Shown here one piece after another: positions 11,145-21,792 of a DNA stretch of 64,000 bases (its first letter is position 1; the number at the start of each line of letters is the position of its first letter). This DNA comes from Branchipolynoe longqiensis. Lineage: Eukaryota > Annelida > Polychaeta > Phyllodocida > Polynoidae. Where the stretch lies: positions 30,235,367 through 30,299,366 of the forward strand of contig CM059194.1 of NCBI GenBank assembly GCA_030323885.1. Reading direction: 5' to 3'. Under the pieces are notes generated by a model. The model was not told the DNA's origin and did no database searches. It saw only the letters and a program-made list of their open reading frames with translations. A program made the translations under genes and the position numbers.

Positions 11145-11677
11145 GTAAGATAGGGTGTATACACTAATTGCTATAGTAACTGGTTGGTTCTCTGTTGCTA
11201 TGTTGATTATATATATATATATATCTACTCGTAGTCGGTAACACTCATACTTAGACATTGGCGCATGCCATTTTGCCTACCATGTTTGTCTACGTTACCA
11301 CTGATAGTAATATAGTTTGCTTAGCAATTATATTATCATCATTACCATTATTATTATTATTATCATTCAATGGCTTCAGCGACTATTTGTGAGAGGGGAA
11401 GCAGATTTAGCTACTGATGGGTGACTCTATGTAGGTTATTTAAATTCTTTTGTTTAATTAAAAATAAAATAGATTTCAACTGAATTGAATTGTGTGAAGT
11501 AGACAACCTGGCCATGGCCGACTAGACTATAGTCCGTTAGAACAGTAGCAGGCACACATATATATGTACTCCACATTGGGTATTTAAAGCATGTCCTTAG
11601 CTCCAGCCATTCCGCATGCCCTTCTCTCTCCCTCACCTGACCCTCACTTAAACAGACCCGGTATAGGCTGCTGAGAC

Positions 11678-12300
11678 GGGACGTTTACACCGACAAATGC
11701 TTTCCAAGCACGCTTCTGCTTAGGTTTGCAATTTATGCAAATGCATATAGCCGTGTTTACATGGGGAATTGTGAAACGATCTAGACAAAGCGATTTATAT
11801 GAAGCATTTTAGATGCGTGTTTACATGGCGGAGTTTGAAAGTGTGTCGGCGCCGGGAACCAGCAGGCGCCTGTAGCCGGCAAGCACTGCTATTTGTTTAG
11901 TTTACACACGTCGATTCGACGCAGATGTAGCTGCTACGTTAATATCGCTTGGAATTTAAGGTTAATTTAATTAAATTTCATTATTTGAGTCTGTAATTCT
12001 GTTAAATATGATCGCATTCACTAGATTTCGGCCTAATCGGGCCCTAACACTGCCGGGCACCAGCGATTAGTTACAGCTGCATCTGTAGCCGGCGAGCATC
12101 ACTATTTTACACTATTGCCACCCGGGAACCAGCTGAATCGCTTCATCTATACTACCTTGCGAGGTGGTATAGATGAACCGTTTCATATGAATCGATTCAG
12201 CCCTAAAACGCCTCAGAGTCGCGTTTACACGCCAAATGTGAGTCGATCTAGGCAAGTGGTTTCATATGAAGCGTTTTAAATCGCCCGTGTAAACAGGGCT
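11678..12300. mobile_element. TIR element with shared interior core
   Basis: The left end GGGACGTTTACACCG is mirrored by the right end (reverse complement AGCCCTGTTTACACGGG). About 80-bp direct repeats (gtttaca, gatctag, tatgaagc, gttttaga words) lie at 11752-11828 and 12222-12296. A palindrome sits at 12135-12172 around cttgcgaggtgg. The core at 11890-12060 is homologous to the interiors of the elements at 18064 and 21200. No transposase. Confidence 0.75.
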
Positions 12301-12305
12301 TAAGT

Positions 12306-12656
12306 GTGGGGGGAGAGTGCTGAGGTTGGTTGCTCTGCTGTGTTGTAGTTAGTCCAGCAGCACTGATAGGGCTGCTAGACGAACCTATCGAGAAAAATGT
12401 CAGAATTTACAATCGTAAATGCTAAATCTATAGTTCAAATGCTTATTTATCATAACCAGATAGTTTTGGTGTGATTAATTGATTAAACTATGTATATTAA
12501 TATAATTTAGATGTTGTATTGAGAGCATTCTCTGGCTGCAATCTTGGTGGTTCCCCTGGATTCCCCTGTCTATGGGGAACCCCTCTAGGTCATGGGATGA
12601 AGGAATCCTACCCATGATGTCATTCATACATTACAGACCTCAGCACTCTCCCCTGA
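12306..12656. mobile_element. Possible short TIR element
   Basis: ggggagagtgctgaggt at 12310 is inverted at 12637 as acctcagcactctcccc. The element abuts the preceding one. Small inverted pairs occur inside, but no target duplication was identified. Confidence 0.5.
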
Positions 12657-14189
12657 CATGTTCAGTTGCATGAACTGAAAAACTAAGCAAAGGCACCTGG
12701 TGAGCTTTTGATACCGGATTTGTTTGTTTCTGGGTGAGGTGCTCCAAGTGCCTTTGAAATTTCACTTGTTCCTACAAAATTTCCTTTTTGACTTATGTAA
12801 CTAACTAGCTAGCAGTTATCTAGAACACTATAGATCTTCTGACTATCTCTGTCCGTATTATCTCTGCCGCTGTAGACACTACTAGCTAGCATGACTCAAC
12901 ATCTTGGTGGCCCAGTATTGTATGTGTTAGTTATATATGTATGTAGTCTATGCATAATACACACCTTGTGCCTTCTTTTGGCCTCAGTGTATCCTGAATG
13001 TTTTGTCTTATCAAGGTGATGACACTAGGTCTCTTTTTTTCTACAAGTAGAACTTAGCTGAAATTCTAGATCTGTTAAAATTTCTGAGTTACTTCCTTCA
13101 TACCATTTTATATTTATAGATCATAGTCAAGGTAATAACTACAACAACAAATTAAATCAAATATACCTTTCCTTACCTGGTTTAATTTTGCCAGCCTTGA
13201 TACAATATAAATAATTAGCTATCCAGTTCTAAGTCACTGGTATGGCGGCGAATTATTTAATTCTAATTTATATTTGCCACCTGTATAATAGAGAAGGGGG
13301 GACAATCAGGAATACTCATGCATGCACTCAATATTCCAGGCTGGAAGGTTCCAGCCAGGTGTCCTTAGCATACTAAGCCAGAAGGGTGCTGCTTCTAACA
13401 TGTGATTCTACTTTCTGTTCTGCAAATGAATGTGTATCAGTATCCAGTAGCAGCTTCACGTCATCATCAGAGTGTGTTGCTTTCATGCCAGCGATCTTAC
13501 CCACCAACCCTTTGGACTGTTGATTTTAATGTTTACATTTAAATGATTCACAAATCTAGTATATTCTTCCATTTAATTCCGTCACCATAAGCAGATCTGT
13601 CCTACCTCTCTGCCCAATGTGCCTACTACTAGTGCTCAGACTATAGGCTAGGTCTATAATATAACATTGTGCATCATTGACCAGGCACAAACAAGTATAT
13701 GCATTTCACTTCTCTTCTTTTTTTTCTTCTCCTTGTTTTTCCTTTATTCCCCCCTAACTGTCACATTGTTTACAATTAATTGTCTTTTTAAGCTATCTCA
13801 CCTGATGCCATGAGCTTGTGCGGTTATACTTATTAAGTGAGAGTCAAAGGTTGCAGGTAGATTACTAGCTTGAGTAGGGTAGAACATAGTTCTGTAGATC
13901 CAAGTATTAACAGCTAGCCAGTTTCATCTACTTACTGTAATTCCTGGAGTTATAAAGAAAATGCGTTAAAGGTAATTACTTAAATTATGATTAGCCATTT
14001 GACATAGCTTCGGTCGACTTCAGCTATTTTTGCCTTTAATTAAAGCTACGTAAGTATCAGGGGTTTGCTTCGGTTTAATAGAATTAGCTGTCACCAAATC
14101 AGCAAATTGCAAGACACCAAACAACCAATCAATCAACCAACACATTTGTATCTGTCACCCCCACATTCACACCAACACCAATAGTTGCA
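12657..14189. other. Intronic sequence, no gene recognised
   Basis: About 1.5 kb of apparently unique AT-rich sequence with pyrimidine runs near 13705-13750. No open frame, exon signal or repeat structure is convincing. Confidence 0.5.
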
Positions 14190-14498
14190 CCGCATTCAGG
14201 ATCTGTCTCCAAGACGTCTCCGCGATGCCCCTGATGTCACTCTAGTCTGAACTGCATAAGCAGTTTGTCGCCTCAAAAATGGCCATCCCCATAGACGGTG
14301 GCCATTTGCAATGGAAAAGCTGTGCTGTGATTGGCTGAAACCACTGAATACAGAGGCGATTTTTGAGGTGATTATCATCTCCTGCTTGAAATAGTAGGCG
14401 TCTCCGAGATGTTTCTGAGACGCACCCTGAACCGAAATAAGCCAAACAGCATCGCCAAGACGTCTCCGAGACGTCTCCGAGATGCACCCTGAATGCGG
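14190..14498. mobile_element. MITE-like element (CCGCATTCAGG ends)
   Basis: The left end CCGCATTCAGG and the right end CCTGAATGCGG are exact inverted copies. Subterminal GACGTCTCCGAG words repeat on both flanks, and an internal inverted pair gtcgcctcaaaaatgg / ggcgatttttgaggtg lies in the middle. Length is about 310 bp, with no coding capacity. Confidence 0.82.
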
Positions 14499-14674
14499 CC
14501 CTGGCCATGCCTGACCCAATTGAGGGTTTCCCCAACCACCTACTAACCACGCTCCATGTTCCTCAATGGTGAACCTTGCACGCTGCCAGGAACAAGTTAC
14601 CACTGGCCGATCTTTTAACCACTTCCGGTCTGTTTTGACATAGCGAAGAAAATATCACACATATACTGTTTATA

Positions 14675-14922
14675 AGGGTCATTCAAAGGTTTTACCATTC
14701 CCAGCGTACTACTTATCTAAAAACAAAAACACAAAAAAACTCCTCTATCCCCCCAACATCCTGCTCCATAAAGCAGTACTCATCGAGATTTTATCACTGA
14801 ATCAAGATAGTGGTTTTATATCATATCAGCATTTTATTAAATGGTAAAAGTTGTACTTGACTGACAGCCACTGCCCCATCTGTCGCATATTTTGTATTAC
14901 GTTGAAAACTTTGAATGACCCT
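14675..14922. mobile_element. Short MITE (AGGGTCATTCAAAG ends)
   Basis: agggtcattcaaaggtttt at the left is mirrored by aaaactttgaatgaccct at the right. Length is 248 bp. Confidence 0.78.
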
Positions 14923-15178
14923 CTTGATAAATATGACATAGATGAGGGAGTACTTTACTCGATTCCGTCATTGTTTTCTAGAAATGTCCTAAATCTTATT
15001 GTTTATGTTTTGGTTCGCATTATAATCTACAGACATCCTGATCTAGCCTTACAGCCTATCAACTCGTAGTGGCAAAGTATTACAAGTAAACATTTAATAG
15101 CAGTGCAGGCTCCAGTGTACGACCTGCATTCATTTTGAGAGTGACGTAATTGGCTACGATCCCTCTAAGTCTAAGGAA

Positions 15179-15411
15179 AGGGTCGTACAACGTTTTCAAC
15201 ATTTTCACGGTTGTACTATGTGTCAACAGGGCGGCAAATGCATGTCTGTCATGTACAACTTGTATGGTGTAATCAAATGCTAATGTAACATAAACCACTG
15301 TCATGTTCTGCGATAATAAGTGTACATGTACAACTTTGTGAGGTGGTCTGTTAAAAAGAAATAGCGCTCTTTGAACAACTGTGAAAATGTTGAAAACGTT
15401 GGATGACCCCT
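15179..15411. mobile_element. Short MITE related to that at 14675
   Basis: agggtcgtacaacgttttca at the left is mirrored by tgaaaacgttggatgacccc at the right, and the pairing continues through caacattttcac. The TIR is about 35 bp and the length 233 bp. The outer AGGGTCAT-CAA word is shared with the neighbouring MITE. Confidence 0.82.
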
Positions 15412-15416
15412 AGGTC

Positions 15417-15524
15417 AAGCAGACTGGAAATTGCCGATGCTGTCATCACGTCACATGTATTGTCCTTGTTAAGCAGACCAGAAATTGCCGATGCCGACAT
15501 AACCTCACATGCATTGTCCTTGTG
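15417..15524. repeat. 54-bp tandem duplication
   Basis: aagcagac-gaaattgccgatg begins at 15417 and again at 15471, and the two units are close copies. Confidence 0.85.
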
Positions 15525-15881
15525 TTATTGGCCCTCACGTGACCCTGGCATCGCTGTCAGGTTACCAGGTGCTTACAAGAAGCCGACACTGGTCTAGTCG
15601 CATCACTACAAATAGTAGCGTGTGATTGGTTAGTTCCCTGCTGGGGCGACACTTACCATCAGGAGTGCCAGTAATTACTCGAGAAATTAAGATGGGTAGC
15701 GCACTTGTCCTAGTTACAAATGACGTCAAGGACTTCCGATCATGTATATTCGTCTATTGACGCTATTCACGCCGCGGCCATGTTGAAACCATAGTGAGGC
15801 CACGTACGCATCTGCGAGGCACCACTCTATGAAAAGTAATGTGAATACTTTTTCGTCGACCATTACCTCTCGAAATCACTC

Positions 15882-16273
15882 AAATTTGAGGGTATTCATT
15901 TTTTTAAACTACCATATTCATCTTTGCCTACCTGTTTTCTATCTTTTGGCCAATTTTAACGAAGATTGGGTGACCCTTGCATGGTGATTTTCCCATTCTT
16001 TAACTACAATGTGACTATCAACTTCAAGTCTGCATGACGGTATCATGTAATGCAGCACTGTCAGCGTAGTTATCTGTGTAACACAGTTAAGCAATTAGTC
16101 TTAGTAATTACAAATTAATAAAAGCTTTAAAAGGGTTCAAATATATTTTGTAAATCATCTCCTACTGAAATGCATCTGATCATCACTCAATCTTCATGAA
16201 AATTGACCAATAGATAGAAAAAATGTATGCAAAAATGAATATGATAGTTTAAAAAGTGAATATCTTCAAATTT
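15882..16273. mobile_element. Long-arm inverted-repeat element
   Basis: The left arm 15882-15974 and the right arm 16181-16273 are reverse complements with about 80% identity by eye. Shared blocks include aaatttga, aaactatcatattcat and attggtcaatttt. A 206-bp spacer separates them. Together they make a roughly 390-bp foldback MITE. Confidence 0.8.
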
Positions 16274-16734
16274 TACTCCCTTAATTTCTGTCATAGTTCA
16301 TACACATCAGCACACAGCAGTGTCTTACTGCAATTTCCAATACCCAACGCATACTCAACCTCGTTCTGATGCCTAATTAGGTCATGCGTGAATAGTGTGA
16401 ATTGCCCGAGTCTTTCACTATAAGCATAATAAGCGCAGCAACAAGGAAGACCCAACCAGCGCGTGCTGGTTGGGTTTGCGTTTGTTAAGTCGATCGAGTG
16501 AGCGCAACTTGGCAACAATCCAGTGTAAATCAGATGTAATAGTATTAATTTCGGATTCAGACATAACCACAAATTATAGGCCCTATTTATATATAGCACA
16601 GATGCAAGGGCTTGAACTACGGTTATATATATATAACGTACATAACATAACGTTATGTACGTTATATATATATATGTCTGCCACTATTTCCACAAGCACT
16701 AACAGTAACACGACGTATCACTTAGCTGTTCATG
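16274..16734. other. Intronic sequence with a small AT palindrome
   Basis: acgtacataacataacgttatgtacgt near 16637-16663 is a palindrome embedded in AT repeats. A short cgctggttggg / cccaaccagcg inverted pair sits near 16450-16475. Confidence 0.5.
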
Positions 16735-17385
16735 TATAGGAGGTGTGTCGCTCTTGAATGTTTGCAGCGCAGACCGGCCTTGACACTGACACCGGTGTGG
16801 TGGTTTCAGCGTGTTCCCGTGCTCAGACGTGTCCCGTTGCTTCTGCGCATGCGCGGATTTCGCATCAACTCGGATCACCCGAGACACTTATTGGCGCATG
16901 CGCACATCCTACAATGTCGGGTCGAATAATCGAATACGCTTCTCCGCGCTCGGGTGGAGAATTTTTTTTTTTTTTTAATAGCCGATAAAAAATACAGCAA
17001 AATAGGATTTAAAGTATTTTATGATGGCCTAGTTTACCTATATTTCCATTTAATTAATCTAAGTTATTCTTTGTTGGCACACGGCACGTGTATTTGTCGA
17101 CTCCACTCGCGGTGTTCTATTTGAAATTCTGACGACTGGGATGACCCGAGTCGCCCGGGTAGTGTTAATCGATTACGGCCATGTTTATTAGATTCTGACG
17201 CATGCGCAGAAGCGAGGGACACATCTGAGCACGGGAACACGCTGAAACCACCACACCGGCACACATAAAATTCGCGAGGCATGCACTGCAAATACGCTCC
17301 GCTGCCTCAATGAGTGGGTGCGCCCGTGTAGCCCCACTACAAAAAGAAATAGGAGGTGTGTCGCTCTTGGATGTTGGCAGCGCAG
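16735..17385. mobile_element. Inverted repeat nested in direct repeats
   Basis: Arms 16792-16852 (starting ccggtgtggtggtttcagcg) and 17200-17259 are near-perfect reverse complements of about 60 bp. Outside them, about 38-bp direct repeats ataggaggtgtgtcgctctt occur at 16736 and 17349. Inner cggatcacccgag / gatgacccgagtc words are also related. No coding sequence. This resembles a composite or rearranged foldback element. Confidence 0.7.
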
Positions 17386-17550
17386 TGCCGTATCAAGGCC
17401 AAGAATGTCAATGCGCGCACCCGGCGCGGCGACACTGGCGCTGCACGTGCACCTAGCGTCGAACCCGCGAACCACTATGGGTAGCCCAAAATAGAATCGG
17501 TTGCCGGAGCCCCTTCGCCCTCCACCTGCATACAGAGGCTGTATACGAGG

Positions 17551-17603
<53 letters not shown>
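17551..17603. repeat. (TA)n microsatellite
   Basis: About 50 bases of uninterrupted TA. Confidence 0.95.
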
Positions 17604-17608
<5 letters not shown>

Positions 17609-18063
17609 TGGGTCCTTCTCTGTCTATATATATAATGTACATTATGCATAATAGGTATCCGAGTATAAACACAAGAACTTAGCTGTCTCATGCCATCTCG
17701 TCTGTATTGCATTCACACTCACCTCACCATCTCTTCCCAACTACATCTGGTGGCGCCTCCACCGCGCACGTACCTCACTAACCGTTCCGTCAGTCAGAGT
17801 GGACATTTTAGAATTTCAGGTATCGGACAGATAACCTCTTGCCAGAGAGTATATATATATATATGTCTTCAACCCACTTACTCATGTTGTCCTTCTTTCA
17901 AACTGTAGCCATAATTTAAATGTAAATATCTAAGTATAAATATGTACCATATAATTTATTATGTGTATATTATTCATTACACAAACAAAACAATACCAAT
18001 ATGGTTCTCAAATCTCTGCCTGGCTAAGCCAACCCCTTTATTTAAACAAAATTCAGTGCAGGT
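17604..18063. other. Intronic sequence
   Basis: AT-rich, with a short TA run at 17853. No gene or element recognised. Confidence 0.45.
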
Positions 18064-18819
18064 GGGCCCGTATGCACCAATCGGGGGTAGGCTTATCCGG
18101 AGCTAAGGCACTAGCCGCGGATAGCTACCTCAGGGTAGCGGGGGGTTTGAGAAATGTGTGAATCGGTATGCACCAATGTTTTAGCAGCTGCGGATACCTA
18201 ACCGTGAGTTTATTTATAGATTTGGGAATTCCCTCTGCGTTTGTACCCATATATTAGGCTCAAATATATTAAATGCTACCATATTTAACAGAATCACAAA
18301 TGCAACAAGTGAAATTTTATCAATTTAACCCCAAACCCGAAGCGTTATTAAGGCTACCGCCGCATTGGCGGCAATATTAATAGCTATATTCTCGAATCGA
18401 CGAATGCACAGCAACCAAACCGACGCCGCCGCCAGTATGGAAAGCGACGTCGATGCGGCGGCGGCGGCGATTTGTTTACTTCACGTTTGTCGATTCAAAA
18501 ATACAAATACCAATATCTCCGCCTATGTAGCGGCGGCATAAATTTCGCTTCAGATTCAGGGTTAAATTGACAAAACTTCACCCATTGCACACTCAATTCT
18601 GTCAAACATGATCGCATTGAACAGATTGAGACCCACACACGCACACTAACCGCACCGGCTAGCAGTTAAACCTGACTTAAAGTCAGGGTAGCTTAGCCGA
18701 GGCTACGGTCGGCGGTTAGCCCTAACTCCGATTGGTGCATACCAAACTTTCACATTTAGCCCTGCGGGGATACCTTAGCCGCGGTTAAGGCCCTAACCCC
18801 GATTGGTGCATACAGGCCC
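18064..18819. mobile_element. TIR element with nested inner TIRs
   Basis: The outer ends are GGGCCCGTATGCACCAATC and, reverse-complemented, GGGCCTGTATGCACCAATC. A second inverted pair with the same word (ggtatgcaccaat at 18165, attggtgcatacc at 18731) lies about 100 bp inside. The core at 18470-18660 is homologous to the elements at 11678 and 21200. CG-rich cggcggcgg stretches flank the core. No transposase. Confidence 0.82.
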
Positions 18820-18944
18820 TGAGGTCTTCTTACAACTAACCTACTCCTCCAGTTCCATTACCATAATATTTATATAAAACTCCATTTTATATTTCACATA
18901 AATAAAGGACCACACTTAATGTTTCGGTGTCACTGCCTGACACC

Positions 18945-19100
18945 CTCATCATCATCATCATGCTGTCGGTCGTGATGCGACAAAGACTGCTTTCATTACT
19001 TGACTGTCGCTCTCAATTTAGCTCTCTGCTGTGAGAGTGATGTCCATGAGTCAGTCTTAATGTCTCTCAGCTTCAGGTTTCTCTTGATGGCACCCTCTCC
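18945..19100 (-). mobile_element. RTE-like LINE 3'-end fragment
   Basis: catcatcatcatcatgctgtcggtcg is followed by gcgacaaagactgctttcat and, through about 19100, by the same sequence as at 51336-51480. On the minus strand it is the C-terminal coding end plus the ATG-type tail of the RTE-like element. Confidence 0.82.
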
Positions 19101-19668
19101 ACACCCCAAACCGACATATATACATTATGGCTATAGAAATCAATACAACACAACACAGTAACGGTTAGGACATGCATAACTCTGGCTCGGGATGAAATGC
19201 CTGTACCGGTACAATACACTAAAGCTAATTCCGGGACTAAATCAGGAAGCGCGCCGATCACACGCTGTGTGGTTACAATATAATCCGCAGGTGGCGCCCC
19301 AGGAGCCACCAGTCCCACACACACTACCAAAACCCCATCAAATTCCCTGCATCCCTCTTCATTAAAGGAGGAGAACCCTCCGCACGATAATTCCCCCGCC
19401 TATATATATTTGTTTAATATATTATACTACACATGCATTGCCTCTACAGGGCCGGATTTAGGAATGGGCAAGTGGGAGGATGCCCAGGGGACTCCCCATC
19501 CCGGAGGCCTCGACATAATTCATGACATTTCTTTTTAGGCTGACCTGAACGGCACGCACTTGTCAATAAAATAAAACATATCGCGCATATTTACAGCGAG
19601 ATATTGTCCCGCTTGCCTAAGTTGCATTACATTCACGATGTTAGAAATGTTTAATGGGCCTCCACTAC
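19101..19668. other. Intronic sequence
   Basis: No coding or repeat structure recognised. The minus-strand frame at 19073-19330 partly overlaps the RTE fragment and has no homology that I see. Confidence 0.45.
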
Positions 19669-19670
19669 TA

Positions 19671-20331
19671 ATGGCCCTGTCACACTACAACGTAAAGATG
19701 TAAACGTAGGGAGAACATGAAAAATGTCGAACTTCTCGGCGTAGTATGCAAATTTGGGCACAGGTTGAACGTGGATGCAGTGTAGTGGGCGAGAGAGTAA
19801 CGGCAGTAAAGCGTAGTGATAGCATCATTCAACGAGAGAGGACAACATAATTACGCTCAGGGAACGTTATGTACGTTATTCCATCACCAGAACTACGTTG
19901 CTTTACGTTACCTTATGTTACTTACGTCATGAAACGGTGGCAAAACGGTAAACGTATGTTGGACATCCGTTAGGCGTCCGTTTTCCCGACGTTTTCATGA
20001 TGCGGACTGCATGTTCCCGCCACCTTTAATGTGGGTCAATGTAATTCAATGTAATGCAATGTAGTGACCAGTGTTTCATTGACGTTCGCTGAATGTGTAC
20101 AGAACGTACGGCGAACGTAAACCCTTACGTTCTAGTTACATCGAAAGTTTTGAACAGGTTCAAAACTTTGATGCGTGCCGACGTAACACGACGTAACATG
20201 ACGTAGCTCGACGTCAGTCTAACGTCATTCTGACATCATCATAACATAATCCAATGTACGTCAACATAATGACGAAAAATCACCACGTCAGGCTTACGGT
20301 GGCTCGGTACGTCGTAGTGTGACAGGGGTAT
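19671..20331. mobile_element. TIR element (CTGTCACACTAC ends)
   Basis: The left end ATGGCCCTGTCACACTACAACG is mirrored at the right (reverse complement ATACCCCTGTCACACTACGACG) and flanked by TA on both sides. The interior carries many acgta/tacgt words in both orientations. Its terminus is related to the elements at 1610 and 27336. No coding capacity. Confidence 0.82.
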
Positions 20332-20400
20332 TAAGGTTGCCCAGTGGCCTCTACATGTCTAAAGCAGACAGTACTACTATATCGTGCTGTCAGGCCTGCC

Positions 20401-20430
20401 CCGCTCCCCCCCCCCCCCCCCCCCCCCCCA
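20401..20430. repeat. Poly-C tract upstream of an exon
   Basis: An almost pure run of about 25 C, 40-70 bases before the acceptor of the exon at 20472. It may add to the polypyrimidine tract. Confidence 0.85.
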
Positions 20431-20471
20431 CTACCGCTGCTAACCATCACTACTCGATTGTCTGCTCACAG

Positions 20472-20666
20472 TGGTGGCAGGTTGATAAGATCAGCCCGAT
20501 CAAGCTGTTCGACGAGAACAAGACGGTCTGCGGCTTCAACTTGAGGACGCTGCTCTTCAAACAGAACCGCCATGATTACATCCGGGGAGTTGTGACACAA
20601 CTCCTACGGATGTACACTGAGGGGAAAATCCGGCCTCATATCGACTCGGCTTGGGCATTCGAAGAT
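20472..20666 (+). CDS. VAT1L: VAT1L-like internal exon (WWQVDKIS..IRPHIDSAW)
   Basis: A 195-nt, 65-codon exon in phase 0 at both ends, with acceptor tgctcacag and donor GAT|GTAAGT. It begins WWQVDKISPIKLFDENK, continues through CGFNLRTLLFKQ and IRGVVTQLL, and ends GKIRPHIDSAWAFED. These blocks follow, in order, the C-terminal substrate-domain part of VAT1L/VAT1 (human VAT1L has WWQVEKVNPIKLYEENK, and VAT1 has IKPHIDSVW). This is the in-frame partner of the exon at 6593. Confidence 0.96.
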
Positions 20667-21199
20667 GTAAGTACCGACTGATAGCATTATGTTTGATTGC
20701 TAAAACAATATTTTCACATTCTGACTACCATTGCACGCGAAGCGTTCAGGCACAAAAACCTGTAAGCACCAATCCTAAAAATGTAATTAAAATAAAAGAT
20801 TTGTACCTGAAAATAATTTTTAATTATCACTAATTACGCTTTTCTTATGATGACATGGTTATGGAGCAATGAACAAAAAAGTAGGGATGTAAGCAAATGA
20901 ACTTCTTGAAGGTTTGATTCTGATGTTTATCTCAATTTTTGGTTTTGTGTCAATGGAGTTTTGCGTCTGAACACCTCACATGTTGATGGTCAACATGGAT
21001 AATTTGGGGCACGGAAACAATTTTAACCGATATGTTGCCAAGGACGCTTTCTCGTGGCGTCGCCTCCCAGTTTCATTAGGAACCCTCTACGCTCATGCCA
21101 CCTATAGTGGACTCGCCATCCCCATCACATGACTGCCGGCTGGAGTAGCTCACTTCATCTGTAGCATCCGAGCAGAGGCGTGGTGTGTGGAGCTGTCCA
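20667..21199. other. Intronic sequence
   Basis: Between the donor at 20667 and a MITE. No other feature recognised. Confidence 0.5.
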
Positions 21200-21792
21200 G
21201 GGGCCATATGCAGGAGTCAGTGTTAGCGGGGTTTGGTGTTAGAGCCTATTACCGTTTAGCTATCACCGACGTCGGGAACTGTGTCAAGTCGTATGCAGGA
21301 GCGCGTAACACTTTCATTATAGCTAAACGTGAATTTATTTATAGATTTGGGAAATCCCTCTGCGTCTGTACCCATACATCGCTAATACATTGCCGCCAAT
21401 GCGTAGACGTCGGCCAGTATGGATGTCGATGTTGATGCGGCGGTCGCGACGGCGGCGATTTGTTTACTTTACATTCGTCGATTCGACACTATTAATATCG
21501 CCGCCAATGCGCCGGTAGCATTAATCAGGGTTCGCTTTTATGGTTAAATTGATAAAATTTCACTTATTGCGTATTTAATTCTGTTAAATATAATAGCATT
21601 GAATAGATTTGGGCACAACCTTACGCTAACACCGCCCTTAAACATCATATGAAACGGGGTTAGTGTCGCGGACCTTAAACAGGCGGTGTTAGGCCTATCA
21701 CTGACTCGTGCATACCGACTTTTCGGCGCTAAACCAGAAATCCCCTCTAAATGCGTTTTGGCTCGCTAACACTGACTCCTGCATATGGCGCC
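21200..21792. mobile_element. TIR element (GGGGCCATATGCAGGAGTC ends)
   Basis: The left terminus GGGGCCATATGCAGGAGTCA and the right terminus, reverse-complemented, GGCGCCATATGCAGGAGTCA continue matching through gtgttagcg. The interior (21330-21640) has the blocks tttatttatagatttggga, gatttgtttact and aattctgttaaat shared with the element at 18064 and, in part, with that at 11678. Confidence 0.85.
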
